Source: Actinomadura oligospora ATCC 43269
GTDB lineage: Bacteria; Actinomycetota; Actinomycetes; Streptosporangiales; Streptosporangiaceae
Direction: 5' to 3'
Length of the DNA stretch: 64,000 bases
Assembly (NCBI RefSeq): GCF_000518265.1
Contig: NZ_JADG01000008.1
Location: 1-64,000 of the forward strand
The notes under the pieces were generated by a model. That model saw only the letters and a program-made list of their open reading frames with translations, ran no database searches and was not told the DNA's origin. Shown here one piece after another: positions 45,987-54,150 of the stretch. The position numbers were made by a program, and so were the translations under genes. How positions within the stretch are numbered: the first letter of the stretch is position 1; the number at the start of each line of letters is the position of its first letter.

Positions 45987-46355
45987 GTGGAGCTACTCAT
46001 CCACATCGAAGGCGCTGAGGATGAACTTGAGCTGCACTCCTTGGAGGGCTGGCTGCGGGACGAGCCGGAACTCCGCGGAACCGCTCGGCTGAGCCGGCTG
46101 GCCGCCCCTCCCTTGCCGGGTGAGATGGGTGGTGGCCTGGACACCCTCCAGGTGGTCTTTACCGACGCTGTTTCGGCAAGTTCGCTCGTCGTAGCGATCG
46201 CCGCGTGGCTGGACAACCACCGCAAGAGCAAGGCGCGCGGCTCCGAGGCCACGGATGTCGTCATCCAGCGAGGAGACACCCGGATCGCCGTTTCGGGACG
46301 CTCTCTGGAGGAGGTCCTGGAGGCGCTTGACCAGCAGGATGGCGCCAGCTCGTGA
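45987..46355 (+). CDS. EACC1-like effector-associated protein
   Basis: 122 aa. It resembles effector-associated constant component 1 (EACC1): LHSLEGWLRDEPELRG near the N-terminus, a central hydrophobic segment (TLQVVFTDAVSASSLVVAIA), WLDNHRKSK, and a C-terminal strand-helix (VVIQRGDTRIAVSGRSLEEV). EACC1 proteins accompany varied effector genes, often caspase-like peptidases, in actinobacterial conflict systems and may control or target the effector. GTG at 45987 was preferred for the spacing to GGGGGAT; an in-frame TTG lies at 45975. It overlaps the caspase-fusion gene by 4 bp (GTGA). Confidence 0.78.
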   Translation: MELLIHIEGAEDELELHSLEGWLRDEPELRGTARLSRLAAPPLPGEMGGGLDTLQVVFTDAVSASSLVVAIAAWLDNHRKSKARGSEATDVVIQRGDTRIAVSGRSLEEVLEALDQQDGASS

Positions 46356-47992
46356 CTCAGCCCGATCCGCAAGCGTCTCGGGCCGTCCTGATCGGAACCG
46401 CTCAGTATGAGCACTACGGGTCGCTTCCGGGCGTTTCTGCGAACCTGATCGCCCTGCAGGAGGAACTCAGCCGTCCCGAGGTCTGGGGGCTGACACCGCA
46501 GGACTGCCAGGTGGTCATGGACCCGCGGGACCCCAGAGAGATGGTCCACCCGGTGACCGAGGCCGGGCGCGAGGCAACCGATGTCCTCCTGGTCTACGTT
46601 GCCGGTCACGGCATCCGCGATCACCAAGGGAATCTGCTGCTCGCCCTGCCGTCCACGGAAAGGGATCCGGCGACCCACGGGTACGGCACCGTTGCGTACG
46701 AACAGTTGCGGTTGACCGTCAAACGGGCCCGCGCACGCTATCGGGTGGTGATTCTGGACTGTTGTTACAGCGGTGCCGCCATCAACACGATGGGGGCGAG
46801 TGACGCGTCGGATCAGACTCCGATCGAGGGCACCTATGTGCTGGCCTCCGCACCGGCGACCCGGACCGCCATGGCTCCGGAGGGCGAAGAGTTCACCGCG
46901 TTCACCAGCGAACTCATCACCGTCATTCGCGAAGGAATCCCCAACGGGGACGAGTACCTGACCCTTGATGCGATCTTCAACCGTGTGTACGGCGAGCTTC
47001 ATGCGAAGGGGCTGCCTCACCCCTGGAATCAGGACCGTAACGCTGCGGGAAGTATCCCTCTGCTGAAGAACCGCGCGGTTGCGAGCCGGTCCGCTAACTC
47101 GCCGTCCGAGTATGGCGAGGTGCCTGGGGTCAAGCCGGGCCAGCTGTATCAGTCTCGGCGTGAACTCAGTGACGCCTATGTGCATCGCGCGCTTCAGGCC
47201 GGTATCTGTGGCAGCAAACACAAGGGTGGTGCCGAGTCCATCGTGGTCTCCGGCGGCTACGTCGACGATGAAGACCATGGTGACGTCATCATCTACACCG
47301 GGCACGGCGGACGCGATCCCAACACCGGTCGACAGGTCGCCGATCAGCGTCCGGCCGACAGCGGTAATGCGGCGCTCATCGCCAGCATCACCAGCCGTTA
47401 TCCCGTCCGGGTGATCCGGGGTGCCGCGGGCGATCCTGAGTACTCTCCGCCCATCGGATTCAGCTATGACGGCCTGTACACGGTGGAGAGTTACTGGGCG
47501 AAGCCAGGACGGGACGGGTTCCGCGTTCTTCAGTTCCGCCTGGAGAAGTCCAACGACCAAGCCCCCCCGGTCGCCCCCACGGGATCTCCCGAGGCTCGTG
47601 CCGGTTACGACCTTTCGCGTTGGGCTCCTGTTTCTCTCGACGTCTACCGAGACCGTCGCGTGGCAGCGTCCGTGTGCAGAATGCACAGCTACGAGTGCCA
47701 GCTGTGCGGGGTCGTCCTGCAGTCTCCGGACGGCCTGCAAATCACCCCGACCACGCATTTGAAGAGCCTTTCGCCGCCGCACCATGGACCGGACGTCCCA
47801 GAGAATGTCCTGTGCCTCTGTCCCACGCACAGAGTGCAACTCGACCTCGGAATCTTCACCATCGAGGACGACCTGACCGTCATCGACGAGACCACGGGTG
47901 CTCCTGTCGGTGAACTCATAGATCACCCGCGGCACAAGGTCAGCCCTGAGTACATCCGGTATCACCGGGGCCTTTACCGCCAGAAGCGCTAG
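46352..47992 (+). CDS. Caspase-like peptidase fused to SRA/YDG domain and HNH nuclease
   Basis: 546 aa, three domains. (1) Caspase-like C14 peptidase, about 8-240: catalytic His86 in VYVAGHG and Cys138 in ILDCCYSG. (2) SRA/YDG domain, about 255-400, a very strong match: PGVKPGQLYQSRREL, ESIVVSGGYVDDEDHGD, YTGHGG, PVRVIRG and YDGLY (372-376); SRA domains flip out and read modified cytosines. (3) HNH nuclease, about 440-505: CQLC (449-452), His469, ENVLCLCPTHR (Asn485, Cys490, His493). The usual PNHH of SRA-HNH enzymes is PTHR here, so nuclease activity should be tested rather than assumed. The SRA-HNH half resembles modification-dependent nucleases such as ScoMcrA; the caspase half is the unusual addition. 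Predicted to sense modified DNA and trigger cleavage and proteolysis (inference). GTG start. Confidence 0.9.
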   Translation: MTQPDPQASRAVLIGTAQYEHYGSLPGVSANLIALQEELSRPEVWGLTPQDCQVVMDPRDPREMVHPVTEAGREATDVLLVYVAGHGIRDHQGNLLLALPSTERDPATHGYGTVAYEQLRLTVKRARARYRVVILDCCYSGAAINTMGASDASDQTPIEGTYVLASAPATRTAMAPEGEEFTAFTSELITVIREGIPNGDEYLTLDAIFNRVYGELHAKGLPHPWNQDRNAAGSIPLLKNRAVASRSANSPSEYGEVPGVKPGQLYQSRRELSDAYVHRALQAGICGSKHKGGAESIVVSGGYVDDEDHGDVIIYTGHGGRDPNTGRQVADQRPADSGNAALIASITSRYPVRVIRGAAGDPEYSPPIGFSYDGLYTVESYWAKPGRDGFRVLQFRLEKSNDQAPPVAPTGSPEARAGYDLSRWAPVSLDVYRDRRVAASVCRMHSYECQLCGVVLQSPDGLQITPTTHLKSLSPPHHGPDVPENVLCLCPTHRVQLDLGIFTIEDDLTVIDETTGAPVGELIDHPRHKVSPEYIRYHRGLYRQKR

Positions 47993-48053
47993 TGCCCTCA
48001 GCTCCCGCGGCAGGGAGATTTCCTGGATGCGGGGTGTTGCCGAGTGGTGAGAG

Positions 48054-50162
48054 TTGCTATGTGTGGACGGTCGTGACTTTCTGACGGTGGTCGAGGGGTG
48101 CGCGGTGGTGGCTGGCGGGTCGGCGGGGGCACGGGGACGGCGGGCGCGCGAGGAGGCGCTCGAGCTGGCCCGGCGGTCGCGGGAGGCGTGGGAGCAGGCA
48201 CGGCGCTGGGAGGCCGCGGCGGAGGCGGAGCGGCGGGTCGCGGCCACGTTGCTGACGCTGACCGCGGACGGGTGGCGGCTGCTGGTGGACCGGCGCTGGC
48301 CCGGGACGGCGTCGGCGAACGTCGACATGATCCTCGTCGGACGCGGCGGGGTGTTCGTCGTCGACGTCAAGAACTGGCGGGACGCGCCGTCCGTCGGGAA
48401 CGGGCGGCTCAGCGCGGGCGGCCGCGAGCGCGACGGCGAGGTCGCCAAGATGCTGGCGATGGCGCGGGCGGTCGAGGAGCGGACGGCGGCGCTCGGCATG
48501 TCGCCGGTCGCCGTCCAGCCGCTGATGGTCTTCGCGGGGCACCGGCTGGACGAGTCGCTCGGCCGCGTCCGGCTCGTCGGGCGCGAGGACGTCCTCAACG
48601 TGCTGCTCGCCGCGCCGAAACGGCTGAACGCGCCGATGGTGAAGGCGGTCGCGGCGTACCTGGGGGAGGGGTTCCCGGCATACGAGACGAGCGCGCTTCC
48701 GGAACGTCCGAGCGCCGATCCGGGCGAGGCGGAGTCGCTGTTCGACGTCGAGGAGGTCGAGAAGGCGGCGCTGGAGTCCGTCCTGCACGGGCCGATCGAG
48801 CAGTGGATGACGTTCCTGCACCCCGACCAGGTGGCGATCGCGCGTCGCGACTGGAGCGGTCCGGCGCGGATCAGCGGTCCGGCCGGAACCGGGAAAACGG
48901 TCGTGGGGCTGCACCGCGCCGCGCACATCGCGACGCGCACGACCGGTCCGATCATGTACGTCACGTATGTGAACAACCTGCCGCGCGTCCAGGGGCGGCT
49001 GTTCCAGCGGATGGCCGGGCACCTGGCCGACCGGGTCGAGTTCACCAGCCTGCACGGATGGGCTCAACGCCTCCTCACGGGCCGCGGGATCCGCGTCAAC
49101 CTCGACCGCCGTCAGGCCGATGACGCCTTCTCCCGCGCCTGGCTCCAGGCCGGACGCGGCAGCGCCCTGACCGAGGTCGACCCGCTCCCGCACTACTGGG
49201 AGCAGGAGATCCACCACGTCATCAAGGGACGCGGCCTCACCACGCTCGAGGAGTACCGGACGGTCAGCCGCTACGGCCGCCGCACCCCGCTCCAGCCCGC
49301 GCACCGCGAGGCGGTCTGGCTCCTGTACGAGGAGTACGAGCTGCTCCTGCGCCGCCGCGACGTCCACGACTTCAACGACGTCCTGCTCATGGCCCTGGAC
49401 GAGCTGCGCGAACGCCCGGCCACACCGTCCTACGCCGCCGTGATCGTGGACGAGGTGCAGGACCTCACCCTCACCGGCGTCCGCCTCCTGCACGCCCTGG
49501 CGGGCGACGGCCCCAACGGCCTCCTCCTGATCGGCGACGGCCAGCAGGCCGTCTATCCGGGCGGGTTCCGGCTGGGCGAGGCGGGCGTCGGGATCAAGGG
49601 ACGCGGGGCCGTCCTGCGCGTCAACTACCGCAACGCCGCCCCGATCCTGGACGAGGCCCTCCGCCTGGTCTCCGAGGACCCGTTCGACGACCTGGACGGC
49701 CCCACCCCCAACGGCCACCGCACGGTCGAGACGACCTACCACGACGGACGCGTCGTCCACGCCGCCGCGCGTTCCGAGTCCGACCACGACGAACACCTGG
49801 TCAAGGCGCTCAACGCGCGCGCGGAGGAGGAGGACGCGCTCGCGAGCACCGCCGTCCTCTGCCGCTCACGCAACGACGTCGAGCACTACCACCGGCTCCT
49901 GACGCGCGCGGGCCTGCCCGTCCTCCGCCTCGACAACTACGACGGCCGTCCGGCGGACGCCCTGAAGATCGGCACCTACCTCCGCGCGAAGGGCCTGGAG
50001 TTCAAGAACGTCTACCTGCCCGCCTTCAACGCCCGTCCCACCACACCCGGCGGCGACCCGACGGCCGACGAACGCGCCGCCCTCACCCGCCGCCAGACCT
50101 TCGTCGCCATGACCCGCGCCCGCGACGTCCTCTGGCTCGGCACCATCGTCCCGGAACGCTGA
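48054..50162 (+). CDS. NERD-domain UvrD/Rep-like helicase
   Basis: 702 aa. The N-terminal NERD nuclease-related domain (about 55-165) has VDMILVGRGGVFVVDVKNW with Asp91, Asp104 and Lys106. A superfamily 1 helicase follows: Walker A GPAGTGKT (275-282), motif II VIVDEVQDL, motif III GDGQQAVYP, motif IV RVNYRN and motif VI VAMTRARDVLWL. The start is uncertain: TTG 48054 or GTG 48063, neither with a strong ribosome site. It follows the caspase-SRA-HNH gene by 61 bp on the same strand and probably shares its transcript. It could process DNA cut or recognised by that protein, but could also be an independent repair or defence gene. Confidence 0.85.
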   Translation: MLCVDGRDFLTVVEGCAVVAGGSAGARGRRAREEALELARRSREAWEQARRWEAAAEAERRVAATLLTLTADGWRLLVDRRWPGTASANVDMILVGRGGVFVVDVKNWRDAPSVGNGRLSAGGRERDGEVAKMLAMARAVEERTAALGMSPVAVQPLMVFAGHRLDESLGRVRLVGREDVLNVLLAAPKRLNAPMVKAVAAYLGEGFPAYETSALPERPSADPGEAESLFDVEEVEKAALESVLHGPIEQWMTFLHPDQVAIARRDWSGPARISGPAGTGKTVVGLHRAAHIATRTTGPIMYVTYVNNLPRVQGRLFQRMAGHLADRVEFTSLHGWAQRLLTGRGIRVNLDRRQADDAFSRAWLQAGRGSALTEVDPLPHYWEQEIHHVIKGRGLTTLEEYRTVSRYGRRTPLQPAHREAVWLLYEEYELLLRRRDVHDFNDVLLMALDELRERPATPSYAAVIVDEVQDLTLTGVRLLHALAGDGPNGLLLIGDGQQAVYPGGFRLGEAGVGIKGRGAVLRVNYRNAAPILDEALRLVSEDPFDDLDGPTPNGHRTVETTYHDGRVVHAAARSESDHDEHLVKALNARAEEEDALASTAVLCRSRNDVEHYHRLLTRAGLPVLRLDNYDGRPADALKIGTYLRAKGLEFKNVYLPAFNARPTTPGGDPTADERAALTRRQTFVAMTRARDVLWLGTIVPER

Positions 50163-50230
50163 GACCTCAGGATCTGTTCTCGAGAGCCACAGTCCGAAGG
50201 TCAGAGAGCCAGCGTTTGTGAACTCGAGGG

Positions 50231-51037
50231 CTAGGGCTTGCGGGCTATCGCGCCGTACATGCCCGCTTCGCTCGGCGACGCGGGCGGCGCGTCGGGGGAC
50301 GGCCGCCAGTCGGCGGTGTAGACGAGGCCGGGATCGAGGAGATCGGTACCGGTGAAGAAGCGGGCGACCTCGGCGGCGGTGCGGGTGTGCAGGGACGCGG
50401 CGGCATGCCGGTCGTAGACCTGCTCGGCCTCGCGGGCGACGTCCGGGTCCGGGTCGGACGTGCCGTGGGAGATGACCAGGTGGCTGCCCGGGGCGGTGGC
50501 CGACATGAGGCGGGCGACGATCCCGTGCGGGTCGTCGGCGTCCGGGAAGAAGTGCAGCACGGCGAGGAGCAGGACGGCGACGGGCCGGTCGAAGTCGATC
50601 AGCGCCGTCACGTCGGGGTGCGTCAGGATGCCCTCGGGCTCGTGCAGGTCGGCCTGGACGAGCGCGACGCCGTTGGTCCGGGCGAGGAGGGCGCGCGCGT
50701 GGACGGCCACGATCGGGTCGTTGTCGATGTAGACGACGCGCGCGTCCGGATTGTGCTGCTGGGCGACCTCGTGCACGTTCTGCTGCGTGGGGAGGCCGGT
50801 GCCGATGTCGATGAACTGGTCGATTCCGGCGTTCTGGACGAGATGCGTCACGGCGCGGCTGAGGAAGGCCCGGTTGTGCCGGCAGGCGGAGAGCGTCTGG
50901 GGCGCGGCGCGCAGGAACGCCTCGGCGGCGGTGCGGTCGACGGCGTAGTTGTCCTTGCCGCCGAGGAAGTAGTCGTAGATGCGCGCGGGACTCGGCACGC
51001 TGGTGTCGACTCCGGTCGGCACCCATTCTGCGGTCAT
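50231..51037 (-). CDS. DUF574-type SAM-dependent methyltransferase
   Basis: 268 aa. Typical actinobacterial S-adenosylmethionine methyltransferase family (Methyltransf_19): PSPARIYDYFLGGKDNYAVD at the N-terminus, DIGTGLPTQQNVHEVAQ, VVYIDNDPIV and DFDRPVAVLLLAVLHF. These proteins are multi-copy in actinomycetes; substrate unknown. Convergent with the NERD helicase. Confidence 0.9.
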   Translation of the reverse strand: MTAEWVPTGVDTSVPSPARIYDYFLGGKDNYAVDRTAAEAFLRAAPQTLSACRHNRAFLSRAVTHLVQNAGIDQFIDIGTGLPTQQNVHEVAQQHNPDARVVYIDNDPIVAVHARALLARTNGVALVQADLHEPEGILTHPDVTALIDFDRPVAVLLLAVLHFFPDADDPHGIVARLMSATAPGSHLVISHGTSDPDPDVAREAEQVYDRHAAASLHTRTAAEVARFFTGTDLLDPGLVYTADWRPSPDAPPASPSEAGMYGAIARKP

Positions 51038-51270
51038 CGCTTCTCCCCACCGGGCGGATACGGGCTGATCCTAGGACGCCCGCCACACGCCGGGCGAGGG
51101 ATTCCTTCCAGGACGGGCGGAACGTCGCGAGCATCCGCCTTCCGCTTCGGCGGCTCGACGATTCGTCCGGGTGTTGACGGTTCGTCGGGCGTCGGTTGTT
51201 CGCTCTGAGCGGTCATGCGCACAGCGGAAGCCCTTGAACCGACCTGACGTGCGGGTGATAGCACGGAGGC

Positions 51271-52275
51271 ATGAGGCTTTTGGTTCTTGGCGGGACGGAA
51301 TTCGTAGGACGGGCGGTCGTCGAGGAGGGCGTCGCCCGGGGCTGGGACGTCACGGTCTTCAACCGGGGGACGCACGGCGCGTCCGACGGGGTGGAGATGC
51401 TGCGCGGGGACCGCACCACGCCGGACGGCCTGGACGCGTTGAAGAAGGGTGAATGGGACGTCGTCCTCGACACCTGGTCGTGGGCGCCGGCGGCCGTGCG
51501 GGACGCGGCGGAGCTGCTGGCCCCGCGTGCCGCGTCCTATGTGTACGTGTCGAGCCGGTCGGTCTACGACTACCCGGTCGCGGTCGGCGCGGACGAGAAC
51601 GCGCCGGTGGTCGAGGGATCGCCGGACGACGACCAGTACCACGACCGGGCTCAGGACTACGCGCGGGTCAAGGCCGGCGGCGAGCTGGCGGCGGTCCGCG
51701 CGTTCGGCGACCGGGCACTGCTCGCGCGCGCGGGGTTGATCGTCGGCCCGTACGAGAACATCGGGCGGCTGCCGTGGTGGCTGAACCGGATCGCCCGGGG
51801 CGGCGAGGTGCTCGCCCCCGGGCCGTCCGAGCTGAAGCTGCAGCTCATCGACGCACGGGACCTGGCAGGCTGGGCGCTCGACGCGGCGGCCCGGCAGGTC
51901 GGCGGCGCGTTCAACGTGACCAGCCGGATCGGGCACACGACGATGCGCGAGCTGCTGGAGACGTGCGTCCGGGTGACCGGCTCGGACGCGCGGCTGCGCT
52001 GGGCCGACCCGGACCCGATCCTCGCGGCGGGCGTCCAGCCGTGGCAGGACCTTCCGATCTGGGTTCCGCCGGGCGAGTTGTACGAGTTCCTGCACCGGAC
52101 GAACGTGGACAAGGCACTTGGCGAGGGCCTGACCTGCCGTCCCGTCGAGGAGACCGTCGCCGACACCTGGGCCTGGCTGCGGAGCGTCGGCGGGGAGGCG
52201 CCGCAGCGCCCCGACCGCCCGCCGGTGGGCCTGGACCCGAAGGTCGAGGAGTCGCTGCTCAGCGGGGCTGCTTGA
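51271..52275 (+). CDS. NAD-dependent epimerase/reductase-like protein
   Basis: 334 aa. Rossmann motif GGTEFVGRAVVEE. VYVSSRSVYDYP and DYARVKAGGEL occupy the place of the SDR Ser/Tyr-x3-Lys region. LIDARDLAGWALDAA and FNVTSRIGHTTM are common to atypical extended SDRs of actinobacteria. Real substrate unknown. The last 17 bp overlap the convergent kinase gene. Confidence 0.85.
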   Translation: MRLLVLGGTEFVGRAVVEEGVARGWDVTVFNRGTHGASDGVEMLRGDRTTPDGLDALKKGEWDVVLDTWSWAPAAVRDAAELLAPRAASYVYVSSRSVYDYPVAVGADENAPVVEGSPDDDQYHDRAQDYARVKAGGELAAVRAFGDRALLARAGLIVGPYENIGRLPWWLNRIARGGEVLAPGPSELKLQLIDARDLAGWALDAAARQVGGAFNVTSRIGHTTMRELLETCVRVTGSDARLRWADPDPILAAGVQPWQDLPIWVPPGELYEFLHRTNVDKALGEGLTCRPVEETVADTWAWLRSVGGEAPQRPDRPPVGLDPKVEESLLSGAA

Positions 52276-52795
52276 AGAGGTGGCCGCCGTCCTGGACCGC
52301 GGCGAACACGGCGTCCGCGGTCTGGTCCGCGCTGAGCCCTGACGAGTCGAGGACGTACTTGTCGTAGTGGCCGTCCAGCGCGGTGAACTGGGCGTGCATG
52401 TCGCGGACGGGGCCCGGATCGGTGAGGTGCCGGTCCGGGTCCCGCGCGGTTGCGCGCGCGACGGCGGTCTCGAGGTCCGGACGCAGGATCACGTAATGGA
52501 ACGGCGTTCCGTGCGCGGTGAACCTGTCCAGGAACCACGGGCCCATGACGCCGTCGCAGACCACCGTGTACCCGCCCGCCGCGTAACCGAAGGCCGCGCC
52601 CGCCACGACGTTCATCACGGTCTCGTTCTGCGCCTGCGACTCGGGCAGATACGGCATGACCAGCCCGCGCTTGATGTACGCCCAGAAGTCGTCGGTGCGC
52701 AGGTGGACGCTGCGCTCGAACCGTTCGGCGAGCAACCCGGCCACGGTCGTCTTCCCCGCCCCGGGCGGCCCCGCCAGGATGATCACGTTCCCCAT
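52259..52795 (-). CDS. P-loop kinase, zeta-toxin/AAA-like
   Basis: 178 aa. Walker A GPPGAGKT at 9-16, TDDFWAYIKRG and a lid region with PDLETAVARATARDP give the fold of small nucleotide or phosphotransferase kinases (AAA_33, chloramphenicol-phosphotransferase-like). No antitoxin gene is adjacent, so a toxin role is not supported. Start ATG 52795 with the Walker motif at the usual distance; a longer frame upstream has no domain. Confidence 0.8.
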   Translation of the reverse strand: MGNVIILAGPPGAGKTTVAGLLAERFERSVHLRTDDFWAYIKRGLVMPYLPESQAQNETVMNVVAGAAFGYAAGGYTVVCDGVMGPWFLDRFTAHGTPFHYVILRPDLETAVARATARDPDRHLTDPGPVRDMHAQFTALDGHYDKYVLDSSGLSADQTADAVFAAVQDGGHLFKQPR

Positions 52796-53234
52796 CCCCC
52801 CATCCTCCCGCGCGTGCTCGACCAGGTCCGCCCACCGAACCGGCCGCACAAGCTCGACCACGCCGCCACGCCCGATTCGGACCGGGCTCCCCCGGTCGCC
52901 ACGCCCCTGCGCGCCTGACTGTCCGAGCCTCCTCGGCACAGACCCACCAACGACGTCGCGATCGACCGGCGACCACAGGCCGCTCCGCCCAACCGTCACA
53001 GCTCAGCGGATCAGCCCGTCCGATCGCCCCGGCTCAGCGGGCCGCCCGCCCGATCTCCGCTGGCCATCGGGTCGGCCCGCCTGACCGTCGCGGGTCAGCA
53101 GGTCAGCCTGCCTGACCGTCTATGCTCAGCGGGCCGATCCGCCCGATCGTCGCTGGTCAACGGGTCAGCGGGTCAGAGGGTCAGCCCGTCGGGGCGTCGG
53201 CCGGTCCCCCGCGGGGCGTCGGAGCGTCGGCCGG
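52796..53234. repeat. Gap with degenerate cagcggg/gtcagc repeats
   Basis: No gene recognised. Positions about 53005-53235 contain imperfect repeats of gctcagcgggcc, cgcccgatcg and gtcagcgggtcag-type words, with similar 25-45-bp phrases recurring around 53030, 53120 and 53160. It lies between the kinase start and the sigma factor stop, both on the minus strand. Confidence 0.55.
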
Positions 53235-54131
53235 TCACCCCGTGGGGTCGTGTCGGTCGCGGCGGAGGCCGGAGAGCTTGTCCGGGTTGACCTGGAAGCG
53301 GAGGTTCTGGATGCGGTCGTCGAGCAGGTCGAAGGTGACGACGCCGATCGGCTGTCCGCCGATCACCGCGAGCACGGCCAGCTCGCCGTTGACCGTCGCC
53401 GCCTCCAGCGTGACGCCCGCGGTGACCGGCTTGGTGAGCGTGCCGAGCAGCCAGCGCGCGACGTGGTCCGGCCCGTGCAGCGGACGGCGCGCCGCGGTGA
53501 TCTTGCCGCCGCCGTCCGACCAGCAGGTCACGTCCGGTGCGAGCAGTTCCATGACCGCGTTGATGTCGCCGCCGGACGCCGCCTCCATGAACCGCTCGGT
53601 GAGCGCGCGGCGGCGCTCCGGGTCGTCGTCGTAGCGGGGACGGCGGGCCAGCACGTGCTCACGGGCGCGGTGCGCGACCTGCCGGACGGACGCCTCGGGC
53701 CGGTCGACGAAACCGGCGATCTCGGCGTGCGAGAACCCGAACACCTCGCGCAGCACGAACACCGCGCGCTCGACCGGGGACAGCGTTTCCAGGACGACGA
53801 GCATCGCCGTCGAGACGGTGTCGGCCAACTCGGTCTCCTCGGCGGCCCGGTCGGGCGCGGTCAGCAGCGGTTCGGGAAGCCACGGCCCGACGTAGGACTC
53901 GCGCGTCGCGCGCGCGGAGGTCAGCCGGTTGAGGGCGAGGTTGGTGACCGTCCGCACCAGGTAGGCGCGGGGGTTCGCGACGCCGGACCGGTCCGCCTTG
54001 TTCCAGGCGAGCCACGCGTCCTGGAGGACGTCCTCGGCGTCGGCGACGCCGCCCAGCAGCTGGTACGCGGTGCCGAACAGCAGCCGCCGATGCTCGGTGA
54101 ACGGGTCGTCCGCCGGTTTCTGGAGGGTCAT
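53235..54131 (-). CDS. ECF41-family RNA polymerase sigma factor
   Basis: 298 aa. Sigma region 2 (FGTAYQLLGGVADAEDVLQD) and region 4 (ERAVFVLREVFGFSHAEIAG) are followed by a SnoaL-like C-terminal domain. The ECF41 hallmarks WLPEP (linker) and NPDKL (near the C-terminus) are both present. In ECF41 factors the C-terminal domain regulates activity instead of a separate anti-sigma factor. It lies 19 bp after an NDH-2-like gene, and ECF41 factors usually control such a neighbouring oxidoreductase or decarboxylase gene. ATG at 54131 chosen; upstream in-frame starts exist. Confidence 0.9.
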   Translation of the reverse strand: MTLQKPADDPFTEHRRLLFGTAYQLLGGVADAEDVLQDAWLAWNKADRSGVANPRAYLVRTVTNLALNRLTSARATRESYVGPWLPEPLLTAPDRAAEETELADTVSTAMLVVLETLSPVERAVFVLREVFGFSHAEIAGFVDRPEASVRQVAHRAREHVLARRPRYDDDPERRRALTERFMEAASGGDINAVMELLAPDVTCWSDGGGKITAARRPLHGPDHVARWLLGTLTKPVTAGVTLEAATVNGELAVLAVIGGQPIGVVTFDLLDDRIQNLRFQVNPDKLSGLRRDRHDPTG

Positions 54132-54150
54132 CGGGCCGGTCGCCCTTCCG

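Noticed and set aside
45857-49045. 1062-codon minus-strand open frame antisense to the EACC1/caspase/helicase genes
   Set aside because: Shadow of high-GC coding on the other strand; Ser/Arg/Thr-rich with no domain, while the plus strand encodes clear domains.
52259-52795. Toxin of a zeta/epsilon-type toxin-antitoxin pair
   Set aside because: Only the kinase fold is visible; no antitoxin-like small gene is adjacent.
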